The position numbers and the translations under genes were made by a program. A DNA stretch of 64,000 nucleotides from Callipepla californica brunnescens (taxonomy: Eukaryota; Chordata; Aves; Galliformes; Odontophoridae): positions 12,899,773 to 12,963,772 of the forward strand of contig JALIRH010000007.1 in assembly GCA_023055505.1 (NCBI GenBank). Reading direction: 5' to 3'. This document shows, one piece after another, positions 44,139 through 58,197 of this stretch; the first letter of the stretch is position 1; each line of letters begins with the position of its first letter. The notes under the pieces are model-generated. The model saw only the letters and a program-made list of their open reading frames with translations. It made no database searches and was not told where the DNA came from.

Positions 44139-47029
44139 TGAAATACTATTAACAATGTCACGTAGCATTTGGTATAATGATGAGTGTTGCATAATATATT
44201 ACCAGAGTAGTTCTGAATTTCTGTTGATTGTAGACTTTGTAGAGTGCCTCACTTAAAATACAGGTGTTGCTTCTAGAATAGGATTCTTTGAATCAAAGAA
44301 AATGCAAGACCAATACAACATCATTTCAGTGTGACATAGATGTAAACCACATTATGGGTGACTTGCATTTAGTGATGATGTGGAGTGCTCACTTCTTCCC
44401 AGAGGCTGCAAGAGCACCATTAATAAAAACTGTTTTTTAAATACATGCTCTTCAGCTGCTAACTTGTTCTCTCTAAAACCTATGAAAGTACATTAGCCTT
44501 TGACCTTCGGTACTGTGGGTCTCTTGTCTTTGTAATGGGTTGAGCTGAAAGGATATTTATACTAACCAGCAATGAACTATTGTGAACTATTGCTAGATGA
44601 GAGTTGTTAGATCCTCACAGGGTTCATTTTACCTTGATGTTTTTTACTTAACTGTTATAACTTGTTATAAGTTGTATAAGAAATTATTTAATTCCTTGGG
44701 TTAAAAATAAAAATGAAAATGTGGAGTATATACCAGTTCAGTCTTAAAAGGGTTATTTCTTTACCTAGTGAGGGTCTATGTAAAACTACTGATTCATAAT
44801 ATTCTAAACAGTTAAGATGTCTGAGATTTTTAAGACTCAAGTTATTTTTTATATATATTATATAAATAATATATAATATTTGGGGTAAACTTGTTTTAAT
44901 GTATATCTTTTCTGAAGGCATATGCAAGTAATGTTAATTTAACCTTGCATTGTGCGATGGCATAGAATTACGTGAGCACTCATTTAGTCTTGCTAGCTTT
45001 TCTGCAGTTAAGTACCTGTTTTTTAAGAAAATGTTTGAGTAATGAATAGACAACACAAAAAAAGTTGCTATCTTCTATTCTTAGTAAGAAATTTCTCTGA
45101 AGTTTCTCTTTTGTGTGCTTGTCCACATGTGCATGTGTGCCATTACCTTGAGTTTATACGTTCATCTTGTATCTCATCTTAGAGACCAGTCTAAGATTTG
45201 AAGGTCACTTAGTTGTAACAAGAGAAAAATCCTCATTTCATCTCAACTGCTGATATCAGATCAGAGAGACTAGCTTGCTTTTTTCACTGCTACTGTTGTT
45301 ACTCTCATCAATCATACAAATGGAGGAACAGCCTTCCTACATCATATCAAAGGTCTCCCTAGCCTGTATCATGTTTTTAATAGTGGCCATGAGGAAATGT
45401 TGTAAAAACAGGAAAACATGATATTTCCCCTGGGTATGCTTCCAGTCCTAGAGTGTTGACAGCTTAGGGACTCTTACTGCTTTCTGAATTATCTTTTGAG
45501 TCTTCTGATTTTTTTCCCCTTAGAATTTTCTTCTACTGTTAGCCGTATTCACAAGTTTCTCTTCTCACTGACCGTGTTTACCATGGTTCCAAAACATGCA
45601 GTGCATATACTGCCTTTGTGAAATGCATCTAGGATGAGTATCCTGACTGTGTTGTCTTTGCACTGAATAAGGAAAACCTTCAGCATTTTGTTAAAAATAC
45701 ATACTCTAATTAGGTACTGCGGAATACCAGTGTTAGACACTTCATTTTGTAGGATGTGTGTACACACTAGGCCAAATCTAGTAAAATGCAGTTTCTAGGT
45801 GTAGTTTTTCCCTGCTATTTCTTTCTTCAGTTCTAACTACAGTATATCTGCTGATAAATTCATTTTGTGTTATAGGACAAATACGAAACCTGACATGTTA
45901 AAAAAGCATTCTTTTAAAGATGAATTTTTTTGTGTAGAAGTTCAGAAGGCTTTTTTTGTGTAAGAAAACAATATTCATAATGAAATGAATGGCTAGCTAA
46001 TATACATAGAAATTGGGTTCTCATATAAAAATCTCTGATTTCTGTATTACATAACAGAGTAAAAAGGAAATAGTGTTCTGTCTGATCTTACCTGAAGTGA
46101 ACTCTTAGAGTTGTAAAGTTCTGCCCTGCAGTTAAAAAGGAAGGGGATGCACTGGGCTTGTCTTGGAATCCAATGCCTTTACTCTTCAGGATGCATTTTG
46201 GACACTGTACCATTTTGCTGCTCTGTTCAATCACAGCTGTTTCAAGTAACTTTTATTTTAAGGAGAGTTTAACTTCGACTGTGATAAGGAATTTACGGTT
46301 TTTGGTGACTCTGAAAAACACTTTATTATAAACATGATGACAAAACAGAATCTCTTGCTCTGCAAATGTAAGTGGTTGTTAGTTTGAGCAGTAATTGGAA
46401 ATAACAGCTCTCTACATGAAAACAATTATCCAAGGCTTAACAGGCTTCTCTCTCAAGTCAGTAGTGCAATTAACCTCAGTGTTATATAGTAAAATGAAAA
46501 CTCTTCTCCTTTTGTAGAAGAAGATGGTAGGGGTTGTGCTATGTGAATAAGGCTATAAAGAGAAATCAGTCTGGTTTCAGCACTGTCTGGCTCGGGTGGT
46601 AAATTTATGCAGGATGTAGGTAGAGATTACGCTCAATTGATGCAGGCAAGAACCAATACAAGAGGAGAAAAGGGTACTTAAAACTGTCCAAAAAGATTTT
46701 TGAAACAGTACAAGAAAACTTGAAACTTGTGGAGGGTTGGTAAGAATTTAGGGGAAGAAAGAAAATAGTTCACCAAGCTTGCCTGGCTTAACAAGTGATT
46801 AGTAAGAATGCTCATCAAATGGAGTTTGTCAGACTTCTGAATCTAGTAATCAATAGTCAAAGTCATTTGTACCACAGTGGGACCTTTTATTTATGAGATA
46901 GATGATGTCTAAGATAAATAGATGAAATTATAGTGCTATTTTTTTTAATTATTGTTGTTATAAATAGATCTAAAGAACGTATTTTTTTAATACTATCGTG
47001 TTAGTCTCTGAAACTGCTAAATGCAGTTA

Positions 47030-47803
47030 ACCCTAATTGTTCCTGGGCCCCAGCTGTGGGTCCAGGAGAACCTCATGAGGTTTAACAAATCCAAGTGCAA
47101 GGTCTTGTACTTGGGTCATGGCAACCCCCACTACCAGTACAAGCTGTGTGTCAATAAGCTAGAGCACAGCCCTGCCAAAAAAAAAAAAAAAATTGGGGGT
47201 ACTGTTGGATGGCAGGGTGAATGTGAGCCAGCAGTGTGCCTTCTCAGCCCAGAAAGCCAACCATATCCTGGGCTGTGTCAGAAGAAGCATGGCCAGCTGG
47301 GCAAGAGCAAGGGAGGTGATCTTGCCCCCTTACTCTGCCCTGGTGAGACCTCATCTGGAGTACTGAATCCAGATGTTGAGTCCTCAGTGCAGAGGTGACA
47401 TTGACCTTCTGGAGCACATCCAGAGAAATGATCCAAGGTATGGCATATCTCTCTTGCAAGGACTGGCTGAGAGAACTGGGGCTGTTCAGCCTGGAGAAGT
47501 GAAGGCTGCAGGGAGACCTGATAGTTGTATTTCAGTATCAAAAGGGAGCTATGAGAAAGAAGCAGACTTTTTAGCAGGTTTTGTTTTGGTGGGAGAAGGG
47601 GAAATGGATCCAGACAGCAAAGAGGGGACATTTAGATTCTTCCTTATACCTTTTCTACAGTAACCATCGGAAAAAGTTGCCTGGAGAGGTTGTGAACATC
47701 CTTGTAGCCTCTCAAGGGCAGGCTGGACAGGGCTCTGAGCAACCTGATTTAGCTGTCTATGTCCCTATTAGTTCCAAGGGAGTTGGAGTAGATAACCTTT
47801 AGT
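47030..47803 (+). repeat. CR1 LINE, ~770-bp copy with internal A-run
   Basis: Blocks include 'gaacctcatgaggtttaaca', 'aagccaaccatatcctgggc', 'gagacctcatctggagtact', 'ggggctgttcagcctggaga' and the terminal 'ggagttggagtagataacct'. It covers the 3' part of the pol ORF and the 3' UTR, and the frame is broken. An A16 tract (47177-47192) sits inside the body, which is not part of the usual CR1. Confidence 0.9.
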
Positions 47804-48962
47804 TATATTGTGTAGAAAACTTATGTGCTAAGGTAAAATATAAGCTATTATTTTATGTTCCACTTGTATTTGTTTTCACAAACATCTTTTTCTATATATA
47901 TTTTTTATAGATACTGTTAATGTTGTTCTTATTTGCTCTCTTGGTTAGGTACATGTCGGTGTCACAGATGTTAAGTGTATAACTTCTTGTACTTAATATC
48001 TGAGGGATTAGGAGTCTGAGTTGATTCTTCAACAGATTAAAAAATGCAAAAGCTGTATAAAAATTCATCAAGAGTAAATAGTTTTAGCCCTAGGACTTGG
48101 AAACAGAATAACTTTTAAGTATCCTAGATTCCTGTGGAATCAAAACCTGTATCCTCAGCCTAGTCCTGGATTACCAGAAAAGTGCTCACATTGGTAAAAT
48201 GCAAATTAATCTGAGATGTTGTCTTGGAAGACTCTGAGCATGGGATAAAGTGATCCATCTTGAAGACAAGGAGAAAGAGAAAACCTACCCAAACCACCTC
48301 TTTCTTTCTGTTTTCTTTATTATTTTGGGAAATATTTCAGATGCATGAAATAAATTTTGTTCTTTATTCCCCTTTGCAGAAACCTTTTGGGTTTATTGCC
48401 CATTACAGAAGTGAAAGACGTGACTGTTTTCTCTTCTAGTGTTTGTAAAGAATGCCTCTGGACAGGTTCTTTCAGATCTTCTGCATTGTTCATGAGATGT
48501 GCTATTGAGATAATAAGATGAAAGGAATAATCTTCTATAGTATCAAGCTCTTTCACGTCACTTGATCACTTTCATAAGGATTTTCTCAGATTCTTGCCAA
48601 CTTTTTCAAAGCTATGCCAGTCATATGCATACATAGACTAAAAAAAAATTAGGTCTTACCTGCTTAAACTGCCATAAAAGAAAAATGATTTCATGTGACC
48701 CGAAGAACCATGTGATAGCATAGTTGCTTTTAAGAGAGGACAAGAAATAGTCTTCTTGTGTATGAAAGTAAATGTATAGAAAATAATGAAGATAGTTACA
48801 TTTTGTAGTTATAAATGACAATACTAAACTGTATGCTTCTTTCTTAAGCTCTCATTCCACTATGAATTCTGTGAACTAAATTAGATAAACTGTATTGTTT
48901 AAATGGAGCACTGTAACAACCTGGAGTTAGTGCGAGTTAAAGGCATATTTGTCCTTTGTTTA

Positions 48963-49190
48963 TCCAACCTTTGGTTAACTGAGTCTCCTGGTTAACTGAA
49001 AGTCGGTCGTGTCCCCTGGCAGCAATATTCACCATGCATTACTCCCCTGCTTTTCCAGAGAGACATTTGAAACCTTCAGAATAATGGAGTTCTGGATAAG
49101 TGGGTGAGCACTGCATGAGGCACATTGCTGTCTAGGGACATGACCAACTTTCAGTTAACCAGGCATGTCAGTTAACAGGAAGTTAGAAAA
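48963..49190. mobile_element. Foldback (MITE-like) DNA element
   Basis: Inverted arms at 48987-49026 and 49124-49163 match at 35 of 40 positions (5' arm begins cctggttaactgaaagt; 3' arm ends actttcagttaaccagg), around a loop of about 97 bp. Weaker complementarity extends outward another 20-odd bases on both sides. The motif ggttaactga occurs twice in the 5' arm and in inverted form twice on the 3' side. This subterminal repetition, and the tttatccaacctttgg lead-in, resemble ancient pogo/Tigger-type non-autonomous elements. Family assignment is inference. No transposase is present and the exact ends and TA target duplication are uncertain. Confidence 0.6.
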
Positions 49191-50567
49191 ACACATTGTG
49201 GGAGATGAAGTGTCTGCATATGTGTGTTTATTAGCTCTCTGCTGTTAGATGGTTTGTAGTAAAGTACGCATTCAGGAGAATTGCAAAACAGTCCTATTCT
49301 TTGTAATTAGCCAGAGGCTGTATGTTGTTTGTGCCAGCACCCTTTTCGTTTCTTGACCTTAAGCATAGCATAAGTAAATGATAATATACCTTGGAACTAA
49401 ATATCTGAAGCTATATTGCAGTATCAGACTGCATTTGGTTTGTTCATTAAATTCAATTGAATTTTAATTGTGATGTTAGATTCACAGCTGGTTAGGCTGA
49501 CTAGGTGGACCAGTGATATCCTGCAAGCAATTCAAACATAATGCTGTATGCACTTTGAGATTGTAAGGAATGCGTTCTTTCAGGGGGAAGTAATAAAGGG
49601 CAGAGAGTGATTAGCACTTCATTTCTGCAGCAGCAATATCTGTTTAAATGATTGGTGTTTGCAAAGCTTACTGTCTTTGCTTTCTGCTGGGAGGACTGCA
49701 GCTGTAATGCAAACGTGTTTTTCGGGGGGGAGGTTGATGCTGATTGCTGCCAGGGAGGAGTGATTCCCTATGGAGAAAGGGAGCAGTAAGGTCCTCCTGC
49801 AAACTCACCTGCCCTGCAGCTACAGAAGAATGCTATGATGCCTTAAAGAAGGGAAGTGGCTGTGTGTCTGTGGAAAAGAAGGGGCTACTTTCAACTAGCA
49901 GAGCACAGCTGATGACTCTTGGATGGATTGAAATTTAAAGACTAGTGTGACTCAGTTTTGAAATGCTTCCATTGCTGAAGGGAATAAGTCTCCCTCGTGA
50001 TGATGTAGGTGACTAGGAACTTGGGTAGTGAGAGGTGAGGTATATGCTAATAAATGAGAATTTGTGTTTTTAGTACATCTGGAACTCTAGAAATGGAAAG
50101 GAAGGGAAATGATAGTGTTTGAAGAGGTGCCTTTATTTCCTTCCCATTACTTTGAATGGGCCCAGGATTACAGCACAGGAGAGAGCAGTGTCAAGGACCA
50201 AAACTACTTACCTACCTGCTCTCATGCAACAGATTATGTGCTTTGTATCATTCAGTTGGCAACAAAGAAGGTGGACCATGGTGTAAAAGAAGCTGTTGAT
50301 TAAGGAAAAAATAACATTTGTTTTAATGACTGAAGTATGAGAGGAAGGGTGGAAGAGGTTGAAATGCTTTGAGTGAGTACTGAGAGACCTGGAAAACTGC
50401 ACTAAAGTTGAGAACAGCATGTGTTTTATCCATACAAATGAGTTCTTTATGCTTTACACGACTGTGTTATCTGAAGTGTAAGTGTGTGCAGATACCAGAT
50501 GTAGAACAGTGCTTCCTTGGACCACGCAATTGCGTTGTTAAATAGGAACTTGTGCTCTAGGTGTTAG

Positions 50568-50819
<252 letters not shown>

Positions 50820-50909
50820 TTTCTTTGGATTATGACGGGATTATTATCTTGATGTATGAAATTTGTAGGCATTGTTTAACTTTTTTTTTCAGGATCAACT
50901 TTAATTTTT

Positions 50910-50915
50910 ATTAAA
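50910..50915 (+). terminator. EIPR1: EIPR1 polyadenylation signal ATTAAA
   Basis: ATTAAA, the commonest variant of the poly(A) hexamer, lies 91 nt after the stop codon. A T/G-rich stretch (about 50940-50980) fits a downstream element, with cleavage expected near 50930-50940. That gives a 3' UTR of only about 115 nt. A longer isoform using a more distal signal cannot be excluded. The site is inferred from position and motif alone. Confidence 0.75.
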
Positions 50916-53900
50916 CATAAATACATTTTTGTTAAGAAAATCTGTACTTGTATGGTCAATTTTATTTTTTCTTCTGTATTTACCTTGGAAAGCATGCCTA
51001 TTTTAGAAAAAGCTATACTAGTTGGGCTTTTTCATGTTTGTAGCCACTGAGTTACAAAGTTTCTGGAGGTGCTAGGTGCTTTCCATACTACTGACTTAGT
51101 ACTTCAGCTTTATGCAGATATAGTTGATTACAGAGGAGCTAATGCTGATATAAAACTGGAACAGGGTGCATCTACCAGGAGTCATCTTGTCATTTACAAG
51201 AAATAGTATTTTATCTTTCTTATATAAGCAGCCTTCTGTTCTTAGAGTTGCATTCTGCTAACTATTCTGGTTTACTCTTCAACTACTGTAAATGCAGTTG
51301 GGAATGATCTGGAAGGTTCTCATGATTCAGTCTAGTATTATAAACAGTTTTTTCCCATTTTGCATATCCTCAGAAGGAATGTTAATCGTGAAGATGAGAC
51401 CTTCAAAGTGGAGTTACCATTTAGGTTTTTCAGTAGTATCAAAGTCCCATCCTGTAATTTGCAGATTAAATGTATTGTTAGAAATGACATCTGTCTTTAC
51501 CAAAAACTTTTATGTTCTCATATAATGCATTACACTGTGTTTGCAGAACTTAGTTGCTTTGTAGTATATACTGAGGGACTCTGGAGCTATTCCGTATTTA
51601 AAATGAAAAGCCTCTTTGATATTTGTAAGTAATCTCATCCTTTGGGCTCTGTGCCATTCTGCAGTATGACGTAGCAGACTTTTGACTAAGCACAAAATGT
51701 CCTTTTAAGTCATACTTTTTGCAATGTATTATGTAGGCATCAGTAGCTATCTTGCTGCAAAGGCTGTTGTTCTGCAGGAGAATGCACAGAAATGTTAGAT
51801 AGGAGTGGTAACATATTCCTGCATGTGCTGACACCTCCTCGCTCCCTCAACTTGATGAAAATTCTGCTGCCTGTTTTTTGTATACTTAGACTAAACATAA
51901 CAGCAGTTATCCCTTGTTGCCTTTACATCACTGTCGCTTCCTCTTGTAAAGCCACTCTGAAGAAGAAATGCCAAGTCCAGAGGCGTAGACCAATGGACAG
52001 ACCAATTCTGGCCTCTTCTAGTGCTTCCTAACAGAGTTGCTATAGTAACTGCTGGAGATGGTTGAGGGAGGGCCTGCTCTTAACCTCTGCTTGTCCTTAC
52101 CTGCTGCCTGAACTGAAATGTGCCCAATTGTGTGCACAAAGCTGCTGCTTTGAGAACACACTTTGAGGGTATTGCTGGCTGTTACCAAAGTGTCCAAAGT
52201 TGAATTCTATTCCTAGCTTTTTGAGAAACGTGTTGGGAAGAGTTCATAAGAGGGAGTTAATTTAATTACATTTGTATTATTGTTAGTATATGTGTTACTG
52301 TGGTGCTTGTCTGCTCCAGAGTGAATGCTTCATTGGAAATTCTGATGGTCTACATTTCTGTGTTAAGGTTTTAAACTTGTGCTGTTTGAAATTGTCTCAA
52401 TCTGTAATAAGGCATGAACTATGCACTTGTATGTTGTAGGAAAATTACTTTTCCAAATCAGTAGTGCTTCAGTTGTTTGCATATCAGAATCCTCGGAGGA
52501 GCTGCAGCTTTTGTGGAGCTTTCAGTCTTCAGACACAAAATACCATTGTTTTTTTTTCCTTCCACACAAAAAGCCCTGTGATATTTCTTTGGTATACAGC
52601 AGAGCTCTTCAAAACCTCATTAACATTAGGAATAAAGGTCTAATGAAATTTTATTGTCTGTTAATGTATATGGCTCGTAGTGGGAAGGTGACAGGAAATC
52701 GTGTAGCCATGTGTGGGATTTGGTTGGATCTTAATGTGTAATAAAATCTGGGACAGATTTCAGACTAATTTGAATGTAGCTGCTTTTTCTTTATTATTGA
52801 GAGCTTATGTGTGATAGCTCTACCTGCAGAAAAACAATAACAAAAATACTTTCTTGGCTTTAGTTATGTCAAATGTGCATAACTTCACGCAACAGAGAAT
52901 AAGAGGGACAGTGAATGCCAGGAAGGGAAGGGAGCAGCAGGTCAGGTCAAATTGGAATGAAATTGGTTATAGAAGAATCAGGAGAGCAGGAAGGATCAAG
53001 TTTTAATCATTTTCAGCTATCTAGACCAGGCTGTATCTAGACCAGTAACTAGCGTGTATGAAGATAACTAACAAGGCTGAAAGGCAGATGGTTGAGAGGG
53101 GGTGATGAAATTTCATCAAATCAGAAGTGGTGGAGGGAGAGGATGAGTTGGTACTGTTTTTGTTTTTTTGTTTTTTGTTTTTTTTTTTTCCTTCTCATGC
53201 CAGAACTAGAGATTATTAAATGTAATCTCCAGTTGATGGCTCCAACTGTGCAAAGTGAAGTAGGATGGTCTTCACAGGCATGCTGTTGAGCTCCAGCACT
53301 CCTTCCAGTACACCCCATCCAAACTCCTCTTCAGAAAAACAATCACCAAACAGACAAACAAATCTCCTTAGAGTTTAAATGGCTTGAAAGTAAATGAACC
53401 AGTACTTAAAAAATGAATCCGTTAAAGTTTGTTAAAAGTAAAGGCTCAGAAAATACGTTTGAACCATGAATTGCTTGACACCACCAGGAATACTTGCAAA
53501 GAATACCTGTGTGCTTGCCTGGTCTTTACTTGCTTTCCTAGGTGTGCTATTTCCCAGTAAAGGAAATAATAAATTAAAGAAATTAGTAATGTTTTCTGTG
53601 AAGTTGTTCTGATATAGAGTTCCTTCATGTTTCCCTGTCACAATTGTTTACTTTGGTCATAAGTTGTCTTCTAGGAGGTTTTAGGAAACCTTCACATCTC
53701 AAGTGAAATTCTTCTAGAATCTCAGTATTAATTCTGGAAAGTGTCTACATTGTGAAATACTGCTTGGCAAAGAGACTCTGGAGGCACACTGATTTCTGTA
53801 CAGCGGTGTCCGTCATTTCTTCTGAGACACAAATTGTCTGACTGATCTCCCAGCAATGGCTTGTTTCAATGTTGGAAAGAGAGCGGTAAGCACATAGTTA

Positions 53901-55699
53901 TGTTTTTCAAACACTTACCTCTTAAATGACTTTGTTTGTTTGTTTTGCGGAATATTTATGTTTTACTTTTGAAAAACTGTACTATGTTATTCCTTAAAAC
54001 TGTTGGATTGTCAGTGTTGCCACCTAAAAACTTGTTTTACTTCAGAATTGGTGCTGAATATCTTTTCTTTGTCAGCAATACAGTATAGCAGTCTGGTATA
54101 GAATTACAGAAATGGTTGTGAAGTCATGTTTTTATTCACCAGAATGTGAATTATTAAAGGAGGAAGGAATTAGTAGTATTCTTATGGGGATTTTGAGCAT
54201 GGGAGTCAATAGAAGTCTTGACCATTTAATGAAAATATCAAAATAACAATCTGGTTCACTTTATCTAAAAAAGATACGAACTTAAAATTGGGGAAAAAAA
54301 AGAAATGCAAAGTATCACCCCTCAGTACTGAACTGGACTTTGCTCATGGTATTAGTGCTGAAATTACCCTGACCTGTGTTGTAGCCCAGGAAATTAATGA
54401 TCTGCTTGTCAGTTTTAAAATTAATGAAAAATATGTATTGGATGGTGAGGATGGACTTGACATTTTGTTCTAGGACAATTCTTCTTACCTCTTACCTTTT
54501 CATTTCTCAAAGATGAATAGAAGTAGGAAGCTCTTATCACCTGTATTATGCTCAGCACTAAAATTGGCTGAGAACAGTTGAGAAGAACTAAGCTGGCTGA
54601 CCCTAGTATTTTCCGACTGTCAACAGAAAGTATTGACTCCTTCTCTGTTTGAAACTTCCAAATCTTACAGCCTGGTACCTCTTGCAGTATTTCAGACTGA
54701 AATTCTTGCAATTTAAGGTAGCAAAGGTTATGCTGTTTAAGGCCATACTCTGGCTTGGTGTATCTCTGTGGTAGCTGTGTCTGGGATATTACTGAAGCAG
54801 TGAAAAGAGAGTAATGATAATTGTAAATGTCAGTATTGGATAGGGTGTGTTGTTTTGTTTGCTTGTGTTTTGGTGTTTTGTTTTTTTTTGTTTGTTTTTG
54901 TTTTTTTGGTGAGGGAAATACAAAGAAAGTACTTAGAAGCACTTAGAACTACAGTGGAACCTGTGGTCTGAGAGCTGTTCTGGAGCTGCGGAAAGTCCTT
55001 GCTTTCTGGAGCAGCAAGGAAAAGTACAAACTCATTTTAGGGAAGCCTAGCAATCCTGTAACGAAAGCTGCTGAGTGTGAAGCCGTGGTTACTCCCTGGA
55101 ATAATTTGTGCACTGCTCTGCGCATTCTGCCTGCCACTTTGGTCAGTAAGGAACTAATTAAGTAAAGAGAAAATGACATGAAGTGATTTGGAGTATAAAA
55201 CGAAGAAGAAGAAAAGATAAGACTGACAAATATGGGATGAAAAGTGAATTAAAAAGAACCAGTTCAATGAAAGATCAGTTTGTCAATCAGAAGTAGGAGG
55301 GACAAATGAAACTGGCAATAAATGAAGAGAGTTAAAGGAGTAAGGGTAAAAAGTTTGGTTGTTTTAGCTATGTTATAAAAACTCCTTAAAATCTTCCATA
55401 TTTGTCTTTCTGCCTTAAGTGATTTAAGTGCTAGTGAACTCTTGGCTTTTATATTTAAGCTGTTTAGTTCTGTCACTGAAGATGGTTCATGGAGGGTAGT
55501 TGCTGACAAGTTTGAGTATAAAGAAATGAAGTGACCCATAAGCTGTAAATCCTAATTAACAGGTTGTAAAGAGCTAGGATTTTCAGCTGGTTATTATTCT
55601 TTTCAGGTTGCAACTGTGTGTGTGTGAACAGTTGTTTCATTAAAACACAATTATCAGGTGGGGAAATCAGCCTGAGAAAATAGCAATCTAAGAGGCTGC

Positions 55700-55985
55700 A
55701 AAGAATAGAATAGGTGAGCTAGAGGGGATGCACAGAGATATCTAGTGCCACAGTCTAACCACTTTGTGGCTAACAAAAAGTTAAAGGCATTATCCAAATG
55801 ACTCTTGAACACTGACAGGCATGGGTTGTCAACCATGGGAAGCCTGGGAACCTCTGGGAAGTGTTTGACCACTTTAATGATAGAACTTTTTTTCTTTATA
55901 TCTAATATGAACCACCTCAATGCCATTTTGTGCCAATTCCACACATCCTGCTGTCAGCAAGAAGATTTCAAACTGGCTGTCCCTT
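55700..55985 (-). repeat. CR1 LINE 3' fragment (antisense)
   Basis: On the minus strand it reads as a CR1 3' end. The + strand shows the reversed blocks 'gaatagaataggtgagct', 'cttgaacactgacaggcatg', 'cctctgggaagtgtttgacc' and 'tatctaatatgaaccacctc'. It is moderately diverged and lacks a clear octamer tail. Confidence 0.8.
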
Positions 55986-58181
55986 GAGCCACACTGGCTG
56001 TATCTGCAAAATGTATCTTGTTTATGACTTATAGGGAGTGTCCTAGTGAGAACAACTCAAGGTAATTAGATGTGATTAATAAAATATCTGAGGCATATCC
56101 TCCTTTCCTTACTGACCTTACTGCAGAAGAGCTTTGAGCTGCTCTAGAGAAAATACTGAGCCCTTCTGTTTTAGTGCTGCAGCAGCCACAGCTTCATAAA
56201 GGGTTTTAGTGCTCCAGCACAGAAGGTAACTTTAGGGAGAAAGAGACGAATGAGTCTTCCTGAATCCAGGAGCCAGGCTCCCTGTGTGGAGATGCATGGC
56301 AAATATGTGAGTTGCTGTTGCCCTGGAGCTACAGCGACAGCTGCCAAGCAGCTGGGCTGAGCAGGGAGGACCTCTGATGTACCTTTTCAGCAAATTGTCC
56401 ATTTGTTTTGATTCTGCACTGAGTTCAGGATTTTGGCAAGAGGAACTATGGAAAAGCTTTTAAACAGAGAATGAATTTAGGAGAACATGGGAAATGTTGG
56501 AAAATTCAGAGATTCCGCTTGCTAATAATCACGTAAGCAAGTCTGTATGAGCTGAATCCTGGGATGATGATAAACTTGGCAGACAATTTCTCTGAACCTC
56601 TTCCAGTTTCTAAAAATTCGCGGACAACTGAGGCAAGAGAAAGACTTGAAAAAATACAGAAATGCTATTGGTATTTGTATCTAGTACAGAGAGCTGAGCG
56701 AGGAAAATGTTTGAACGAAGAAAATTTAGTCAAATTGCGAGAGTTCAATTTGTTTTCATTTCAATTTTTTTTGTAAGCACTAATTGAAATACTAACAAAT
56801 ACATCAGGAATGAGGTTACCACATCTGTGCAGGAAAGTGTAGGTTGACTGTTCTGTGTAGCACGATGTGCACAGTTACATTTGTATACTTTTCCTGATAG
56901 CTTTCTTTTCTAAGCAGAATAGATTGAATTTAGTATATGAATGGTACATTAATTGGTCTTAGAACACATGTGAAGAGGGAAAAAAACCCACAAAACCTAG
57001 TTTTCCTAAGTTATCTCTATTCCCTCCCAAACATATGTATTACATTGAACAGAAGTTTACTCTCTGAAACTGCTTCCAAAAAAAAAGGATTATGCTCCTC
57101 AGAATAAGGACATTAACAGCACAAACAGGACAGTGATGTCTTAAAGGTAAAAATGGCTCTTTATTATTAGGAGGATGGCTGTATAACACATGGGTTTGAA
57201 ACTACCAAAGAGTGTTGGGTGCACATGTAGCTGCTGATAGGAACTGGTAGATAGATGGAGCCATAGATACTTTGATGCCATTGCTGCTTTTTTTCTTCTA
57301 TCTCATTTTATCTGGGTAAAACAGGAAAAATCTGGTAGATATATTATTATAGGAAAATCTGTTAGCAAAAACACAAATGAGAGCTTCATCACAACGGGCT
57401 CAGTTTGATATTTGCTTTGCAAGGGATTAGAAAGCTTCAACAACTGTTCTGACCACCCTGTCAGTTTTGAGTGGCAGCTACTTGGATTCAGTTTCCTAGA
57501 TGGATGCATATTTCTGATCAGTGTTTTAATCATCTGTTTTCAGTGTTAATACTGTTTGAATATTTAGTCTATTGTTTTAGTAACTTGCAGAAATCCTGTA
57601 CAGTTTTTTGCTGCAGTTCACAGACGTTTCTTTTAAAACAGAGGGAGAAGCTGCTTTTATTTTTAAGCGTTCATGCTGCTCTATCAGGAGGTATTCAGGT
57701 TTCTTTTCTCTTGTCCTACACCTCAGGGCTTAAACGACAATTTATATTCTACGGATTTTGGGCTGGTCATTGCTGAAAACTAAGAAAAGCTATGGATGAA
57801 GTCTGAGCATGACTGACATGTTCATATTCATCAGAAAACGTTGTCAGCAGGAAAGAATTGAGGGGAGCAATTGTTACATTGTTCCCTCCTTCACTGCTTG
57901 TGCAAAAAGACATAGGCTGCAGGGAGGAAGCTACCTGAGGTTATTAAGATTAATACTGCTAGAAATTCCAATCAGCTCACACAAGGCTGCTCCTCAAGGC
58001 TGTCAGATGCCTGCTGCCTTCTCTGATTCAGGTGGGGCCACATCAATTTTGAATTTCCCAACCGAGATTGCTGTGATTTATGAGTTTAGGAGGCTGATAA
58101 ATACAGATAGTTGAAGTGTTTGTGAAATAATTGAATCAGGATAATATCAGTCATCTGTGCTCAATTTATTTTTTCCATTAA

Positions 58182-58197
58182 CCGCAGGAGGGCGCAG
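58182..58197 (+). promoter_or_regulatory. Weak CTCF-like, CpG-containing motif
   Basis: ccgcaggagggcgcag has the GGAGGGCGC half of a CTCF core but departs from consensus in the first half. It sits in an otherwise CpG-poor flank 7.3 kb downstream of the EIPR1 stop, in the same orientation as the motif at 12408. Confidence 0.25.

Noticed and set aside
47021..47663. Open frames of 96-125 codons on both strands
   Set aside because: They lie within the CR1 copy at 47030-47803. The frame is broken relative to the CR1 polymerase ORF and the A16 run interrupts it.
54421..54942. 173-codon minus-strand open frame, the longest in the window
   Set aside because: Its N-terminal part is Lys/Gln/Thr-rich from an antisense T/G-rich low-complexity run (54850-54907). 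The remainder shows no family motif or periodicity.
56564..56776. 70-codon + strand frame with a charged, helical-looking translation (about RERLEKIQ...)
   Set aside because: It has no acceptor or donor that joins it to EIPR1 or another frame, lies 5.7 kb past the EIPR1 end, and matches no family I recognise.
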